From Lepas anatifera (taxonomy: Eukaryota; Arthropoda; Thecostraca; Lepadidae), in contig JAOTON010001252.1 in NCBI GenBank assembly GCA_034440635.1, positions 1-64,000 on the forward strand: a stretch of DNA of 64,000 nucleotides, in the 5' to 3' direction. Each line of letters begins with the position of its first letter. Position 1 is the first letter of the stretch. Below, one piece after another: positions 1 to 11,914 of the stretch. The position numbers and the translations under genes were made by a program. The notes beneath the pieces were generated by a model. The model saw only the letters and a program-made list of their open reading frames with translations. It ran no database searches and was not told the origin of the DNA.

Positions 1-688
1 GACAAAGTCAGTGTCAGTGTTGAATTCATCTCACTGTATTCCCTTATTCTTACATTATTATACAAGGCACCAGGAGTGTGGAATTATTCTATTTGTGGGT
101 GCCCAACCACCTCCAACGAAACGTGGAAACACTGGTAAAAGTGGTAAAACATCCTTTGAGTGTTCTCTTTTTTCATTTCAAATACCACTTCTTGGTTCAA
201 TGCGATTCAACGGGCCTGTGAGAGGGCTAAACACATGATACTTTTGCTATTTATTTTCACGTAGTGGCTCGCGATATTGTTTCAAGTTTGCCCACCCCTA
301 ATCATTAAAAAACACCAATAAAAGCCCTTCGAAGAGGCCTTTGAACTGGGATCCGTGTCGGCTATGATATGATCACCTTTTAAACATATTATGTGATGCA
401 ACCTGTTCAAGTGTCCAAGTCGAATGCGTTACGATTTCAGGACAACATTTTTCGCATATATGAGCAGATTCAAATTACCCCCTGGTAATGAAAGCCTTTC
501 AGACACGTTTCTTACATTGTATGAATCCTCTCAAACGTATGCTGTGCTGCACTGGGTCACCTCGTATCGATACTATTTTTCCATCTCCGGGAACGACGTA
601 ATTGTGTGAGCTAGTGGTGCTTATAGGATAAGTTATACTTATTTCAATTATTGATAAATTCGCAACATCTTTGTAAATTTTCGTTTAA

Positions 689-1135
689 AGGGAATGTGGC
701 ACCTTCATAACGTGATTTTAACTGAGATAGCCAAGTTGTAAAGCAAGTCGGAAAACCCGGTACTCCATATATCATTTGTCTTGGAACTCGATATTTCCGT
801 ACAAAAAAAACTAAAACCTACCTGACACCAACATCAACCCCTCGCCGGGCGGCCATTGTTGTGAGCTGCTGGTGTGACGACATATGCTGACGTCACGATG
901 AGCATCAGCCAATCGAATCCCTTGAAGCGTTTCAAGTATGGTAGTGGTTGCCAGATCGTGACATCGTCCACAGACTGATATTTATTTCTTTTTCAAGAGG
1001 AGTATTTTAAAAAATCAAAATAGTGAGCTTATTGTACATTTTTTCAGAGAAATCATGAGTGGTTTCATTATTTTCGGCTAAAAGTACGCCTAATTGCACT
1101 AAATTCCAGGATTCGACCAAGGTGCCACATTCCCT
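689..1135. mobile_element. TTAA-target MITE, copy 1
   Basis: A 447-bp non-autonomous element begins AGGGAATGTGGCACCTT and ends with the inverted form AAGGTGCCACATTCCCT. It is flanked by TTAA on the left (685-688) and GTAA, a one-base-decayed TTAA, on the right (1136-1139). A closely similar copy lies at 43687-44126 and a diverged longer relative at 15871-16676. TTAA targets are typical of piggyBac and Kolobok transposases, but no transposase is encoded here, so the superfamily is not settled. Confidence 0.85.
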
Positions 1136-1254
1136 GTAAGGGTGCAAGGCTCAATAACCCATTATTAATAAGTTCCTTTGCCCTCGTCTCCCCTCGAAAC
1201 AATGAATCTTTTCTAACACTTTTAATGGCTCCTATTTTTTTTTTTATCAATCTT

Positions 1255-1362
1255 CTCCAAGTTGTTGCCAGCTCAGTTTTAGGAGTCGGAGTCTCACTAG
1301 ATTCATCAAGGGACTTTTCACAGAGACCCCGACCACACCACCCAAACGAGCAACACCCAAGA
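1255..1362 (+). repeat. Dispersed repeat shared with 27675-27792
   Basis: About 108 bp are clearly similar to 27675-27792 in the same orientation, including the shared words GTCGGAGTCTCACTA and CACCACCCAAACGAG. One plus frame stays open in both copies and ends at the same TGA, with a shared tail of the form RPxPHHPNE. The 27.7-kb copy lies just downstream of an unnamed protein remnant, so this may be a 3' fragment of the same element. The minus frame is also open, so the coding strand is uncertain. Confidence 0.5.
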
Positions 1363-2434
1363 TGAAGTACTTTGTACTTTGTATTTTGACTGTCATCTTG
1401 GAATATCCAAAAATTGAAGCCGTTAAATTGAGGCTGATACGCTGCACATTTTGAATTTCCAGGTTCACGAAAAAAAGTATAAGAAAACAACAACAAAAAA
1501 CAACAACAAAAAACAACAATAAAAAACAGCAACAACATACGCCAACTCATGAGCACCACGATGGATGGGTGCAAGAAGAAAGCGAGTTGAATGCTACTGT
1601 CGTACGAACGCATTTGCGAGTGACAAAACGATTGTTGCTCGACATGGGTGACATACGCACGTATTGGTGTGATGAAGGACCAAGCTGCCGGGCGACCGTA
1701 TTGAAGCGTGACATCTGTCACATGAACACTTTCTAGTTCAGACGCAGTTTGTGTGCGTTGTATTTCTAACAGTACCTCCTACAGCCGTGAACCTAAATGG
1801 GCCGACAGCGCAAAATTGGCAGACCTGAGCGTGAAAACAAATGAGCAACGGATTGACGCCCACATTGCGGATCTAACTGTGAGGACAGCTAAGCAACGAT
1901 TTCCCAAGTACAAGGCGGAGCTGAACGTGAAGACAGCAAAAAAATCCTACTTCCTCATGCAAAACCAGCACGCATCGCCTCGCATGTCGAATGTTTCCTC
2001 TTTCCCAGCATGGTTTGCATGTATGCATTTCTATGGCAACTAAGCATGACACCGTGTAACACATTTTTTGTGCCTGGATAGACACTGTTATTTTTCATTT
2101 ACTTATGCCTAGGAAGAGGCAAAAAGTACCTATTTTTGTTTCAAAGTTTGCTTTTGTGTCCAGGAGATTTATTTATATGAAATTTACCTATTCCCATTGT
2201 TGGTAAATGGCAAATTTGAATTATGATTTGCACAAAGGTGATAGGAAACGCCATCTAATGGAGCAGTAACATTTATTCACTCTGCGACGACTCCTGCAAC
2301 ATGGTGAGCACTAGAAATGAGCAGTCTTCTTTGATTTACGCTTATGCTGTAGATCCCTTTCATAAATCAGTCCCCAATTAATGTGGTCTCCCATTATGTT
2401 TTTACCAGAGATGCGAAAACCGAGAAAATTTTTG

Positions 2435-2570
2435 GACGGCGACGGCCCCGGCTCCGGTCCGGGGTTATGATTTCGGCTCCGGCTCCGGCCCCGGCTCCGG
2501 GTTCAAGTGTCCTAACGGCTCCGGCTCCGGGCAAAATAGTCGGCTCCGACCGGCTCCGGCTCCAGCAATG
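2435..2570. repeat. Degenerate GGCTCC hexamer block
   Basis: Roughly 130 bp consist of GGCTCC/GGCCCC hexamers with substitutions and short interruptions. The block starts 24 bp after CAGAGATGCG, a sequence compatible with a hAT-type end (CAGNG), but no matching right end or 8-bp duplication survives. A second block lies at 3990-4110. Confidence 0.6.
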
Positions 2571-3321
2571 TACCTACATCCAAAATGTGATGGACACTTT
2601 CTCAAGGGCGTGAAAGTCCATCAGATACAAAGTGATTATGTATTTCTACGAATGAAAAATGGCGACTCGAAGAACGAACGCTCTTGACCAGATGTCAAAG
2701 GCCAATAAACCTCAAAACTGGACCAACCTACAATGCAGTGTATTTGTATGGCAAACTGCACTGCACTGTTATGGCAAACAGAAATATGGGTCAGACATGC
2801 ACGCAAACCCACATAAAAATTAAAGATACAACGATCAAGTAAAGCTTGGTCGGCCCGCAAAGAAAAATTTCGATGAGCTAACAGTGTTCACCATGGAAAA
2901 ACACATCAGATAGGCTGATGGCCTAATTACTTTTCGAGAAAAATCGAAACCAACCACCCTACTGCCCAGGGCCCAGCAGCTGGTTCGCTCACTACACCAC
3001 CCAATCGCGGTTGAAGCGGAGCAGCAACATTGCCTCCAATATGTCTGCTCTTAGTCTGGACCTGAGATCAGTAAGCAGTAGCTTCATCGCAAAACATGAC
3101 AACACTATTTACACGGCCGTTGCTACGGCGTCGCTGATGACGTCACTGCAACCATGTGCGTATCAACTCGCCGTCCAGAATGGACGGGAAATTCGGGATG
3201 TTTATTTTCTAACGGATGTGATGGGTAGGTTTGAGGCACGGTTGTAATGAAACTTAGGTTTTTGGATAGATAAATGTTTGGACAATAATTTAAGAAACAA
3301 AAACCACTACACTTTCATAAT

Positions 3322-3770
3322 CAAGGGCGGACGCAGAACCGAGTTTTGGGGGCAAACCCAAATCTGCCTCTCCCCCTTTCGGGGGGACGGGACGTGAGAT
3401 TTCGGTTCTCGACAGACCTAGTATAAACTACTTCTCCGAGTACATGATAGCACTCCTGGGGGTGCGGGGTGGGAGCAAAGATTTTATTGCTCGACAGACC
3501 TAGTGTTAACACCTTTTTCAAAAATTTATTCGGCCTTGGGGAGCCAAAAGATAGTCTGCCCCCTTCCAGGGCTTTGGGGGGGGCCATGGCTGGAATGCCC
3601 TCCCCTGCGTCTACCAACAGGGGCGGATGCAGGCCGACGGTATGGGGTAAATCGTGAAAAACATGTTTTTTAACAAAATCTGCAAAAATCGCCAAAAATT
3701 CGGCGGTTTCGGGGGAAAATGCCTTTTTGCCCCCCCCATGGATCCGCCAGTGTCCGCCTATGCTTTCATT
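3322..3770. repeat. GC-rich transposon-end fragments
   Basis: The stretch holds several pieces of the type GGGGCGGATGCAGG and CATGGATCCGCC, resembling ends of hAT-like MITEs found elsewhere in the window. One plausible unit runs from CAGGGGCGGATGCAGG near 3619 to a GGATCCGCCAGTG end near 3752. Candidate 8-bp duplications do not match, so boundaries are unsure. The open frames on both strands here are not credible genes. Confidence 0.35.
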
Positions 3771-3903
3771 TGTTGCCAATTTCTGCCCATGCTAAATGGC
3801 CGGAGCGCATCCCCTGCCCGAGAGTGAGACCGTCTACGGAACACCCTAGTTGCAATATTTCACTAATCTCGATATACATAATATATTGAGAAAATGTAGT
3901 ATT

Positions 3904-5100
3904 TCAGGTAAATAAATGTGTTTCCATGCGATATCTCACGAGGGAAAATGTAACCATTTCACGTTTGATTTTTGGTAATTCTAGAGCTCTTTGGGAGCCG
4001 GAGCCGGACCCTTTCTGACGGCTCCGGCTCCGGCTCCGATCAAAAGTGTTTCGGCGGCTCCGGCCCCGGGCAGAATGGTCGGCTTCGACCGGCTCCGGCT
4101 CCGCATTCCTGGTTTTCACCATATGACCCCTGGTAGTGGCGTTCAAAATCCAACATGTCCTGGTAAAAGCGCTCGTTTTGCTCCCAAGAATACACTCCTA
4201 TGTTCTTCTTGAAATTTTCTATATGGGCATCTACGATGTGGACTTCACGGGACATCCTGCAACCCATTTGGCCGTAGTTCCTCACCAACGCCTGAATAAG
4301 CTCCACACGATTTTCGGCTTTCAACAAAGCCGTCCCACGCTGTTTCCTCCTTCTTTGTGAGTCTCTTGGGAAACTCCTGACACCCCATATTTTCATATGA
4401 GGACCGATAAATATACCCACTTTATTTTTTGCTGCAGCCAGCTTTGGGAAGAAACAATATAGATGCCTCAAAGAGCGGACTCTTTTCTAGAGCTCTGATG
4501 AATTGTTTCATAAGGCTCAGATTTGAGTGCAGTGGAGGAAACAGTACTTTTGCGGGTTCTACCAAAGGCCCCGATCTGACGTTGTTCTTTATCACACTAA
4601 ACTCGGTCCGCTGCGGCCAGTCCCTCCTGTGTTTGTGCCCCGGTGTCCTGCTGTCCCAAACGCAAATATAACAAGGGAACTGGGCGAAGCCACCTTGAGA
4701 CCCATAAGAAAAGTCATCATTTTAGAGTTTCCGATAACTTCCCAGTCGCATTCGTCATATTTCAAAGCTTTTAGCAACACCTTTACACTATATTTATCTT
4801 TAAGATGGATAGAGTGAGCTAGGGAAGAGACTGATAGCGATTCCCGCTATGGAGCAGCACTGCCATGAGGCTCATCATGAACCGTCAATGAACAACCACA
4901 ACTCTTCAGGGTCACAGGGGACCCCAAACGTCTCGAAACGAGCAGTAACATCATGGCAGAAGCAAAGCTCTTCTTTCCGAGCGTAAAAGCGCGAAAATTC
5001 CGGTGCCTCTTCCTTTGACCTGGCGTATGACCACTTCATCCAACAAATTTCACTGCTTAAGTCTCGATTTAAAAAGTTCGCCACTGGATTTCGTGAGGCC
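3904..5100 (-). pseudogene. Decayed mobile-element-associated protein, unnamed family
   Basis: Read on the minus strand in shifting frames, this stretch gives segments in a sensible order. First is a segment ending ELWLFIDGS, then one with VLLHSGNRYQSLP, then MMTFLMGL followed by FPCYICVWDSR and WPQRTEF, then LFPPLHSNLSLMKQF, and last YGQMGCRMS with ERFYQDMLDFERHYQG. These match, from memory, an uncharacterised protein that recurs in many copies in arthropod gene sets; its function is not known to me. At least three frameshifts and several stops separate the segments, so it is a pseudogene. A GGCTCC hexamer block at 3990-4110 interrupts it just after the conserved FERHYQG segment. An upstream open frame at 5186-5563 might be its N-terminal part, but I cannot show that. 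Confidence 0.6.
3990..4110. repeat. Degenerate GGCTCC hexamer block inside a pseudogene
   Basis: About 120 bp of GGCTCC-type hexamers interrupt the minus-strand pseudogene at 3904-5100. The outer bases TAGAGCTC on the left and GCATTCCTG on the right would fit the YARNG rule for hAT ends. The flanking 8-mers GGTAATTC and GTTTTCAC do not match well, so insertion as a hAT MITE is a guess. Confidence 0.55.
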
Positions 5101-7815
5101 CAGATCTCTGATCAGGTCATTAATGTCTTCTTGATCTGGGTAGTAGGGGTTTCTCTCAGTTGAGTCCCTGAAACTACTGAATCAACTACTTCATCGTCTT
5201 CCGAACTTCTTTCTTTCTGTCAGTTTGGCTTTCTCTTTGGAGGGGTGGGTACAGCGAGATCAGAGCAATGCGCTTCTTGTGCAATGGATGACGCAAGGCC
5301 TGGACATTGACATGATAATCTCTAGCGTATTTGTCCTTTCCAGTGCGCGCGTATGTAGGTATGTACCTATGTCTTACCTTCAAGAGTCCTTTTGCAGAGT
5401 GTGCAAGCGAAATTAGGTACTCAATGTTTAGCCTAATCCCCAATAGGCGTGGCAAAATATGCTGCATAAGCTTCACACAATTTTGCAGATCTTCCCATAA
5501 AGTACTTTTTAGCCTTTGTCGTGATAAATTCCCCACGGACGTAACAAAATTCATCAGCCACATGATTACAACCTCTTAATGCCATGCTTGGCGAATGCAG
5601 ATACTAGCGAAGTGACAAATGTCTTGTAAGCACCGAGACGGTTAGATGTACGTGGCTACCTACTACCTAAACTAATTTCGGATCGAAAGTAGCTGTATTT
5701 ATGCTATCCTTTGCAGTGCCAGAATATTCTAGACTTTCTTGGGAATTTAAATACGTCTAAATTTCCGAAGACTTCTAAAAATGCCTTAATTTTCCCGTTT
5801 TATTCTGGAAACTGCCCCAAATGGAATAGAAATTGAACTTGTTTAAAGGAAGATACGCGAAAAATTTAATGGCTAGATCAAAAGGTCGCAAAAAGTTGTT
5901 TCAGAAGCCCTATTCTCATTTTTTGTGAATTCGGCCTGCAAATGCCTTAAAATTACTCTAAAGGCAACATTTCTAGACGACTTTACCAGTACACCTCTTA
6001 TCGATGTAAATGACGTACCCCCGGCTAAGGCTATCAAATTCTCTAAAAAACCGGTCCCACTTTTCCTAAGCAGTGACTTGAAAGTTTAAAACTATTAAAG
6101 AAAAAGTTATTTTAAAAAAGCTACAGCCAAAAATAATATTAAAACAAAAATATAGGACTTTCAAAAACCACAATTGACCAATCAGAACGTACAGCCACCT
6201 CATAGGGGGGGTCACGTGACCTTTCTGACGCAAAAGTTTCGTCATTCTGGGGCTGAAGCAGAAAACGACTCAAGACCCGAGGTACGAAACGGCTGAAGAC
6301 TTGAGTAATTATGTTTTTCCGTTTTTAGGGCAAACGAATTCATTTTGTAGTTTTTAAAGGCTTTGTAAAATTAATTCAAATACAAATACAGGAGAACAGG
6401 CATTTTTATTACAAAAAATTACTTTTCAACTTTAAATAGTTTTCGAAAAGTAAGTGATGAGTGAAGGTTTCAGCATTTTATCGGAACTGTTAACCTATTT
6501 CGATAATAAGTGAGTGGCCTCCCAAAATTTTGCCGACGATACAAAAATAATTGACAGTTTCGTAATCAGGATTTTTCAAATAGCAAGAAACCACAATAAT
6601 AATTTTTCGCGCATCTCCCTTTAAAGCTTTTACATGTATATGTACTGAGCTCAGTGATCTCCTCCAAAGCAGGGAAGCTAATGTTTATAGCCTGTTGTTA
6701 GGCATAACGTCAGCACACATCATCCCGCAGAATCACACATGATTGATATGAAACGATGGAATAATTGACTGATGCAGCCTTCCGCTCATGCTGATGGAAT
6801 ACGGTACTCACTAAGTTTTAAAAATTAACTCTCAGAGTCTGAAAAGCAATGTTTGAAGGCAATAATGATATTTTCTTCGTTTTTGTTGGATAAAATCAAA
6901 TAGAAATTCACATTTACAAATCAAACACAAGAAAAATTGGAAATTTGTTACCTAAATGTCACAGGTTCCATGATAAGGGTCTAAGATTACTTACAGATTG
7001 TGTATGGTTTTCATGCAGAGTCAATGCTGTGACTTCAAACTTAGCGCTGGCTTTTGAAAGAAAAAAGCCCTTAAACACAAACCATCAGGAATCTGTCCAC
7101 TAACGCAATCCTTGAGCTATGGCTAATCACCTCGGAAGAACGATAAACAAGGGAGCCCTGGGACAATACGTATCCATTTTTCATATTAGGAGCTGAAGCC
7201 CATTGTATAGAAACAAAAGATATGCCCAATTTCTGATCCCAAAATTGACCGGCCGGCTGCCCCTAGGGTCTACCCATTTCGGCTATCGATTAGGTCCTAG
7301 CGCTTCCCTCTTTTCGGTACAATTTTCTTAGATAAAATTATATTTTTGTTTCAAAATCTCGGTTGTCTGATAATTTTGGGAAAAAATTACTGGCCATTCG
7401 AACATCGATGCTGAGTACTCACTCACGGATTAAAGGATTGAATTACTACGCTGTTTGTATCGTCGACGCTTATATGTGCTTGTTTGCTTCAGCTGTGTTG
7501 CTTCCTGCAGTGTTAGATTGTTCGTGTGCTGAACTTCACTGCTACCAGTCCACAGAAAGCTACAGTTAACAAGCTACCATGTTTCCTCCTCCGAACCATG
7601 AACTGTTCGTGCCCTTATGTTTTTTGCCGTTGTGCATAACGTGCGATCGTTACGAATCCAGTCCACATAAGTTTAACATGCTCAGGTTTAACTGTTCAAT
7701 ATCACGCATTTCGACGCTTTTGGCCGTTGCCGTTCATATTAATGCAACTAATTGTATGATGGAGTGAGGGATTTAAGTACAAACGCCACCAAAGAAATGC
7801 TAGCCACAATTGTGC
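5101..7815. other. A+T-rich stretch without recognisable genes
   Basis: Open frames here are short and carry no motif I recognise on either strand. Base composition is mostly A+T-rich, with T- and A-runs of 4-8 bases. I see no terminal repeats or tandem arrays of note. Confidence 0.5.
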
Positions 7816-7819
7816 AAAA

Positions 7820-8359
7820 GTGTCAATGACTGGCTCCACCACCTCGAGTACTCACGACCTGAGTGTTACCAGCCCTTCTCACGAACTTTGCGAACTGATG
7901 GTGGCTCAGGAGTACAGTAACAGAACCATTCGTCCCGCTGAGAGTCCAGAGACCGGACATTTCGGGTCATTGAGCGGAGTTGCGCTGCCCGGTCGAGTCA
8001 TTGACAGAGCAGCAGCCACCCGGTTGGACCATGGATGGATCTGCAGCCACCCGATGGCGTCCTCGGTAGAGCTGCAGCCGCCGCAGCGTCTCATCGACAC
8101 CATGATGGCGTTACTGGCTGCGGTACAGCCGCTGCCGCTCTACCAGTCCCGGACGGACGGCGCCATCGTCCGCACGCACGTGGGATGCGCACAACTGAGC
8201 GCGTTCATCGAGCCACCCGTTCACGCGCATTTCGGGACTCGAGACGCAGATGGTCAGCTTTCCCTACTGGAAGCTCGTGGACCGCGCAACATCACAAAGG
8301 ACGTCGAAGACACACTTCGGCATCAAAATTTCGAAAAAAAATTTCGAGGTGTGTCATGA
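7820..8359 (+). CDS. Unrecognised GC-rich open reading frame
   Basis: A 179-codon frame opens with ATG and closes with TGA in a GC- and CpG-rich patch (about 7960-8540) inside A+T-rich surroundings. I recognise no domain, signal peptide or membrane segment. The composition could mark a host exon, a CpG island or a transposon fragment. Other frames on both strands are also fairly open because stop codons are rare at this composition, so the frame itself is weak evidence. It overlaps the place where C-terminal MKS1 exons might be expected on the minus strand, but none could be proved. Confidence 0.2.
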   Translation: MSMTGSTTSSTHDLSVTSPSHELCELMVAQEYSNRTIRPAESPETGHFGSLSGVALPGRVIDRAAATRLDHGWICSHPMASSVELQPPQRLIDTMMALLAAVQPLPLYQSRTDGAIVRTHVGCAQLSAFIEPPVHAHFGTRDADGQLSLLEARGPRNITKDVEDTLRHQNFEKKFRGVS

Positions 8360-9088
8360 ATATCCGGGCGGTGGGATCCTCCAGAAGGCGGACGCCGTGA
8401 GCGCCAATACATGAAGGACACGCCGTGCCAGTATAACACGCACGTCGTGGCGAGAGAGGGGGCCTTATCCAGACTACTGACGCGAACTCGACACGCGCGC
8501 TGTGCAGTGTGGTGGCGCATCACGGGGGTCGCCAACTCTGTCATGGTGACAGGTATTGTGCAGTTGCAACGGCATTTTTTACCGCAGGTATCAGATAACT
8601 ATGTTTAAAATTATTTATTTTACTGACAATACAGTATGACGGTCCCAGCTTGCATTGCGAAGTACCAGTCTCGCTTTCCCTTGCTTTTGGCTGTGGACTG
8701 AGAAAATTAGTAATTGTCTTTGATTTCATGTGCATACACTGCGAGACCCTTACGTCGTTTCAATATACTTGAGCTGGTTTGAGGTTTGGGACGGAACGGA
8801 AATGAGCAGAATTGTCGATGTAAGGATTTACTAATCCAAGTTTTGAAACATAAGCAGATATTGAGAACGACCTTCAGATGCAGACTGATCGTAAAGTGCA
8901 TAAACGTACGAAGGCAATGAATCTCTATGACGTTTTCACTCAATTTCACCTGCTCACTCGGATGCGAGATTCTAACTCTTGGAAGCTAGTACAGTTTGTA
9001 TAATTGAACTGCAAACAACGAACACCAAAAACATTTTCACACTACACTTATTGGAGAGCACGCGGTGCAGACAGCTTTAGGACTATAC

Positions 9089-9169
9089 CTTGTTCTTCCC
9101 CGGGGCCAGCTGGGCCGACGTGAAGCTCGGCGGAGATGGGCAGAGAGAAGTGGCAGCGACCACTAGCGT
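9089..9169 (-). CDS. Candidate MKS1 exon, second B9-domain segment
   Basis: An 81-bp minus-strand exon lies between GCGCAG at its 5' side and a GTATAG donor at its 3' side. It needs two bases from the upstream exon and leaves one base over, the same phase that the B9 exon at 18202-18337 leaves. The frame gives CHFSLPISAELHV, which resembles the HFSYP segment of vertebrate MKS1 after the first B9 strands. An intervening exon (the WSS...LSG segment of MKS1) must be missing or unseen, so adjacency is not shown. The pyrimidine tract is weak because a 65-bp tandem repeat starts about 10 bp upstream of the acceptor. Confidence 0.4.
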
Positions 9170-9180
9170 CTGCGCGACTC

Positions 9181-9335
9181 AGCTGGCTGAGACCCCAGAG
9201 CCGGGTGTCCGCGCTCGCCTCCCACCCTGTAAGAAGCCGGAACATAGCTGGCTGAGACCCAGAGCCGGGTGTCCGCGCTCGCCTCCCACCCTGTAAGAAG
9301 CCGGAACATAGCTGGCTGAGACCCAGAGCCGGCAG
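9181..9335. repeat. 65-bp tandem repeat, about 2.4 copies
   Basis: The unit runs from AGCTGGCTGAGACC through GGGTGTCCGCGCTCGCC to GTAAGAAGCCGGAACAT. Two nearly identical full copies (first about 9181-9247, second about 9248-9311) and a partial third are present. It abuts the acceptor side of the candidate MKS1 exon at 9089-9169. Confidence 0.85.
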
Positions 9336-9883
9336 CGTCGGAAAGCTCCTAGTTTTAGGTAGAAGGTGACAGACATCTCCGGGAGTTTTTGCCACCCAAA
9401 ATAGTGTCTTTGAAGTGTTTTTGGCAGAGTTCTTTGAAATATTTCGATTAGAAATAGCCGGTGGCGCAGGGTCACTCTTCCCCGTCTATTCCGGGCACGG
9501 GCTGTTCTCGATGAGGCCCCGTGACGATTGTATGATATACACCATTTATGCCATCCTTCAAAGAAAGAACGAGATAACGTAATTAGGGAAACGGTACTCA
9601 ATTAGCGCTCAAACAAGCCAAAAAGGTGTAAAAGGTGTAAAGCAGAACATATTTGAGCAGGTACACTTCCGCCCGAACAATTATGGCGGCTACCATCTTG
9701 GCGAATCTCACTCGGACTGTTTTTTTCGTTCCAGACGTTCCGAACGAAGTGAGCCGGAACGGAACACTCCGAGGCAGTTCCCGAAGAGCGAGGTGTGACG
9801 TCAAGACTACAAAAAATTCCGAATCAATTATGTGGTGTTAGCATGGTCCTAAAATCAGTATCGCCCCACTAATATCCAGAGTT

Positions 9884-10062
9884 GTGCGACTCGCGAGTCA
9901 GAGTCGGAGTTTTACTCAAATTTCGACTCTGAGTTGAGTTGAGTCGAAAAAAGTTAGAAAAGTGAGTTGAGTTGAGTCGGTTCACAACACGTCAATGAGT
10001 TGAGTTGAGTTGAGTTGTGATGACAGCGAGTCAAATGAGTTGACGAAAAAGTTGGCCCAACA
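9884..10062. repeat. Degenerate GAGTT/GAGTC repeat with hAT-like start
   Basis: The segment opens with CAGAGTTGTGC and closes with GTTGGCCCAACAG, giving short imperfect inverted ends of the CAGNG type. The interior is made almost wholly of GAGTT, GAGTC and GACTC words. This recalls hAT MITEs with internally degenerate simple repeats. No intact 8-bp target duplication was found. Confidence 0.45.
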
Positions 10063-10310
10063 GGTAAAAATGATGTTAAGTAAAAGTGTTTGAATAGCCA
10101 GTAACCAGTAGCACAGCTCGCTAGTATGATGTTACTACCGGCAATTTCAGCCCCTGAGGCTGTGGCCAAGGGCGTCGCCAACGAGGGGTGGAGGCTGGGT
10201 ACTCTTGGAAAGTGGGGGGGCTCCCACTTTTGACCGGAAATATCATTGAAAATGCCCAGCGTAAGCGGATGTACGGGGTTTTAACACCGCCCCCCATCGG
10301 CTCCACCCCC

Positions 10311-11299
10311 TTACTTGAAGATCCATGGCGACGCCCTTGGGTGTGACCACTGTTGAGCCAGTTTATACTGTTCGGGCCAGTTTATAGCTGTGCCATCCAG
10401 GTGTAAGTTGGGAGTAGTCCAGGCACCGCTGGCACTGTGACGTTCCTCTGATGCCGGCCCCTGCACTTGGAAATTCACTCTTTTTGACCGGGTGGTATTT
10501 CCATCCATAGTGCCCAGACTCAGTCAGTGGGACCGCCCATTCCTAACTCCAGGGCCAGCTGGTCTTCCACCAGAGTCAGCTGGCTTCCCAGGTCAAATAT
10601 GGCACTTACTACTTTCTGTCCACGTGACCCGTACACTACAACCGACATCGTCAGCAGAACAACATGGGAGTGCTCCGCGGAGGCCGCGCCGACGTGACCA
10701 GTGTCGCCTCCCATACGCGTCGGAAAAGGGGGCCAGGGGGCCTGCTTGGCGATTTCTGTTGTAAATGAGGACACCGACATCTTTCCGCCGCTGGGATGGG
10801 GGCATTGGTTTTGGCTGTGTTGGTTTTGTGTGGTTGGTTTGCGCCCCCTTTTGCGGTGGGCTTGTCGCCTCCCCGCTGAACTGGGAATATCCGCGGCGCG
10901 CCGTGTAGCAGAGGGTGGTGGCGGCCCTCGCAGTCGGCGACCGCAGTAAACGTTGTATTGTTCGGACACAGCCGAGCCTTGTGACCTCTCCAGAGGCACT
11001 TAGGACATAGCTCAAACCGACGCACTATGTCCTGGCGATCGTTCACTGGTGCATTGGCAAAAATCGCGCAGGTCGTGACGCCATGATTGTTTCCGCCGTA
11101 CTGCGTACAAGTGTCCGTTCCGGCAGCGCGGTGCCCGGCCGGCCCGTCAGCGGTGGGCGGGGCCGGTGTGACAGCGGCGGCAAAGGAATCTGCGCTACTC
11201 CCAGCGCCGTGCGGTGCTGCCGGTTGGAGTGGTCGCCGAAGCGACGCTCCAGCTCTCAGAGTGCTTCGGCATAAAGACGGCCGTCGCAGAGCAGCCCCC
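10311..11299 (-). mobile_element. BEL/Pao retrotransposon remnant, gag 3' part to protease
   Basis: On the minus strand this holds the 3' half of a BEL/Pao polyprotein in broken frames. About 11225-11290 gives a YAEAL...ELERRFG segment typical of the DUF1759 gag region, with one TGA inside. About 10905-11115 gives a cysteine/histidine cluster with LCPKCLWRGHKARLC followed by RHHPLLHG, the classic BEL zinc region. The 10520-10640 part carries AIFDLGSQ, the aspartic-protease active-site region, where the expected D[ST]G triad reads DLG. The next segment (10311-10508) ends with NWPEQYKLAQQW, resembling the post-protease region. It stops near 10311; no reverse transcriptase remains. Its 5' side is interrupted at 11300 by the element at 11308-14269. 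Confidence 0.75.
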
Positions 11300-11914
11300 G
11301 CGCGCAGTAGGGTGGCCCAAAATACCACTTTTTCGTCTGTGCAAGCTTGCCGGTTGACACCGCATTCTCCTTTGAGTTAATAATGAGCATGCCAAATTCT
11401 GAATCAATGCTTTGAGGTTTGGTCCCCCGCCCCCAAAACTGATGAAAATTAAAAATCGTTGTATTGGCTTGAAAATGGGTTCATTTGAAAGCTTATGACA
11501 GAACAAAACATATTTTCTCACACAAAACTTGATGTAAAACCACTTATTGATGGTTTTATAGAGCTAATAAGTTTCGAATTGCGAGATCACTGGCCAGAGG
11601 CGGATCTGATAAACGTTTTCGGGAGGCAGCCCGGGAAATATGGCGAAAATTATTGTCTTTTTCAAGAAAATGGACCAGAATCGGCCACAGTGAGTAAAAT
11701 TTAACCGCTTTCAAGGGCATAGCTGGATTGGTTTTCCCTGGGACTGTCAATGGCAAGGAAAGCGCGCGTTTATTGCACAAATTTGATTGTTTCATTTTTC
11801 CGCAACCGATCGGTGCAGTCAAAACGACACACCATATCATCAAGCCAATGACTTTAATGCGTTTATTTGGAAGCCCATGAATGGGAAGGAAACTTGTTCT
11901 CAGACAAAATATTC

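Noticed and set aside
8060..8560. C-terminal MKS1 exons on the minus strand (a SVVRIP match and a VLYWHGVSF match)
   Set aside because: Each match is short, lies in a different frame, and lacks agreeing splice sites; chance matches are likely in an open GC-rich patch.
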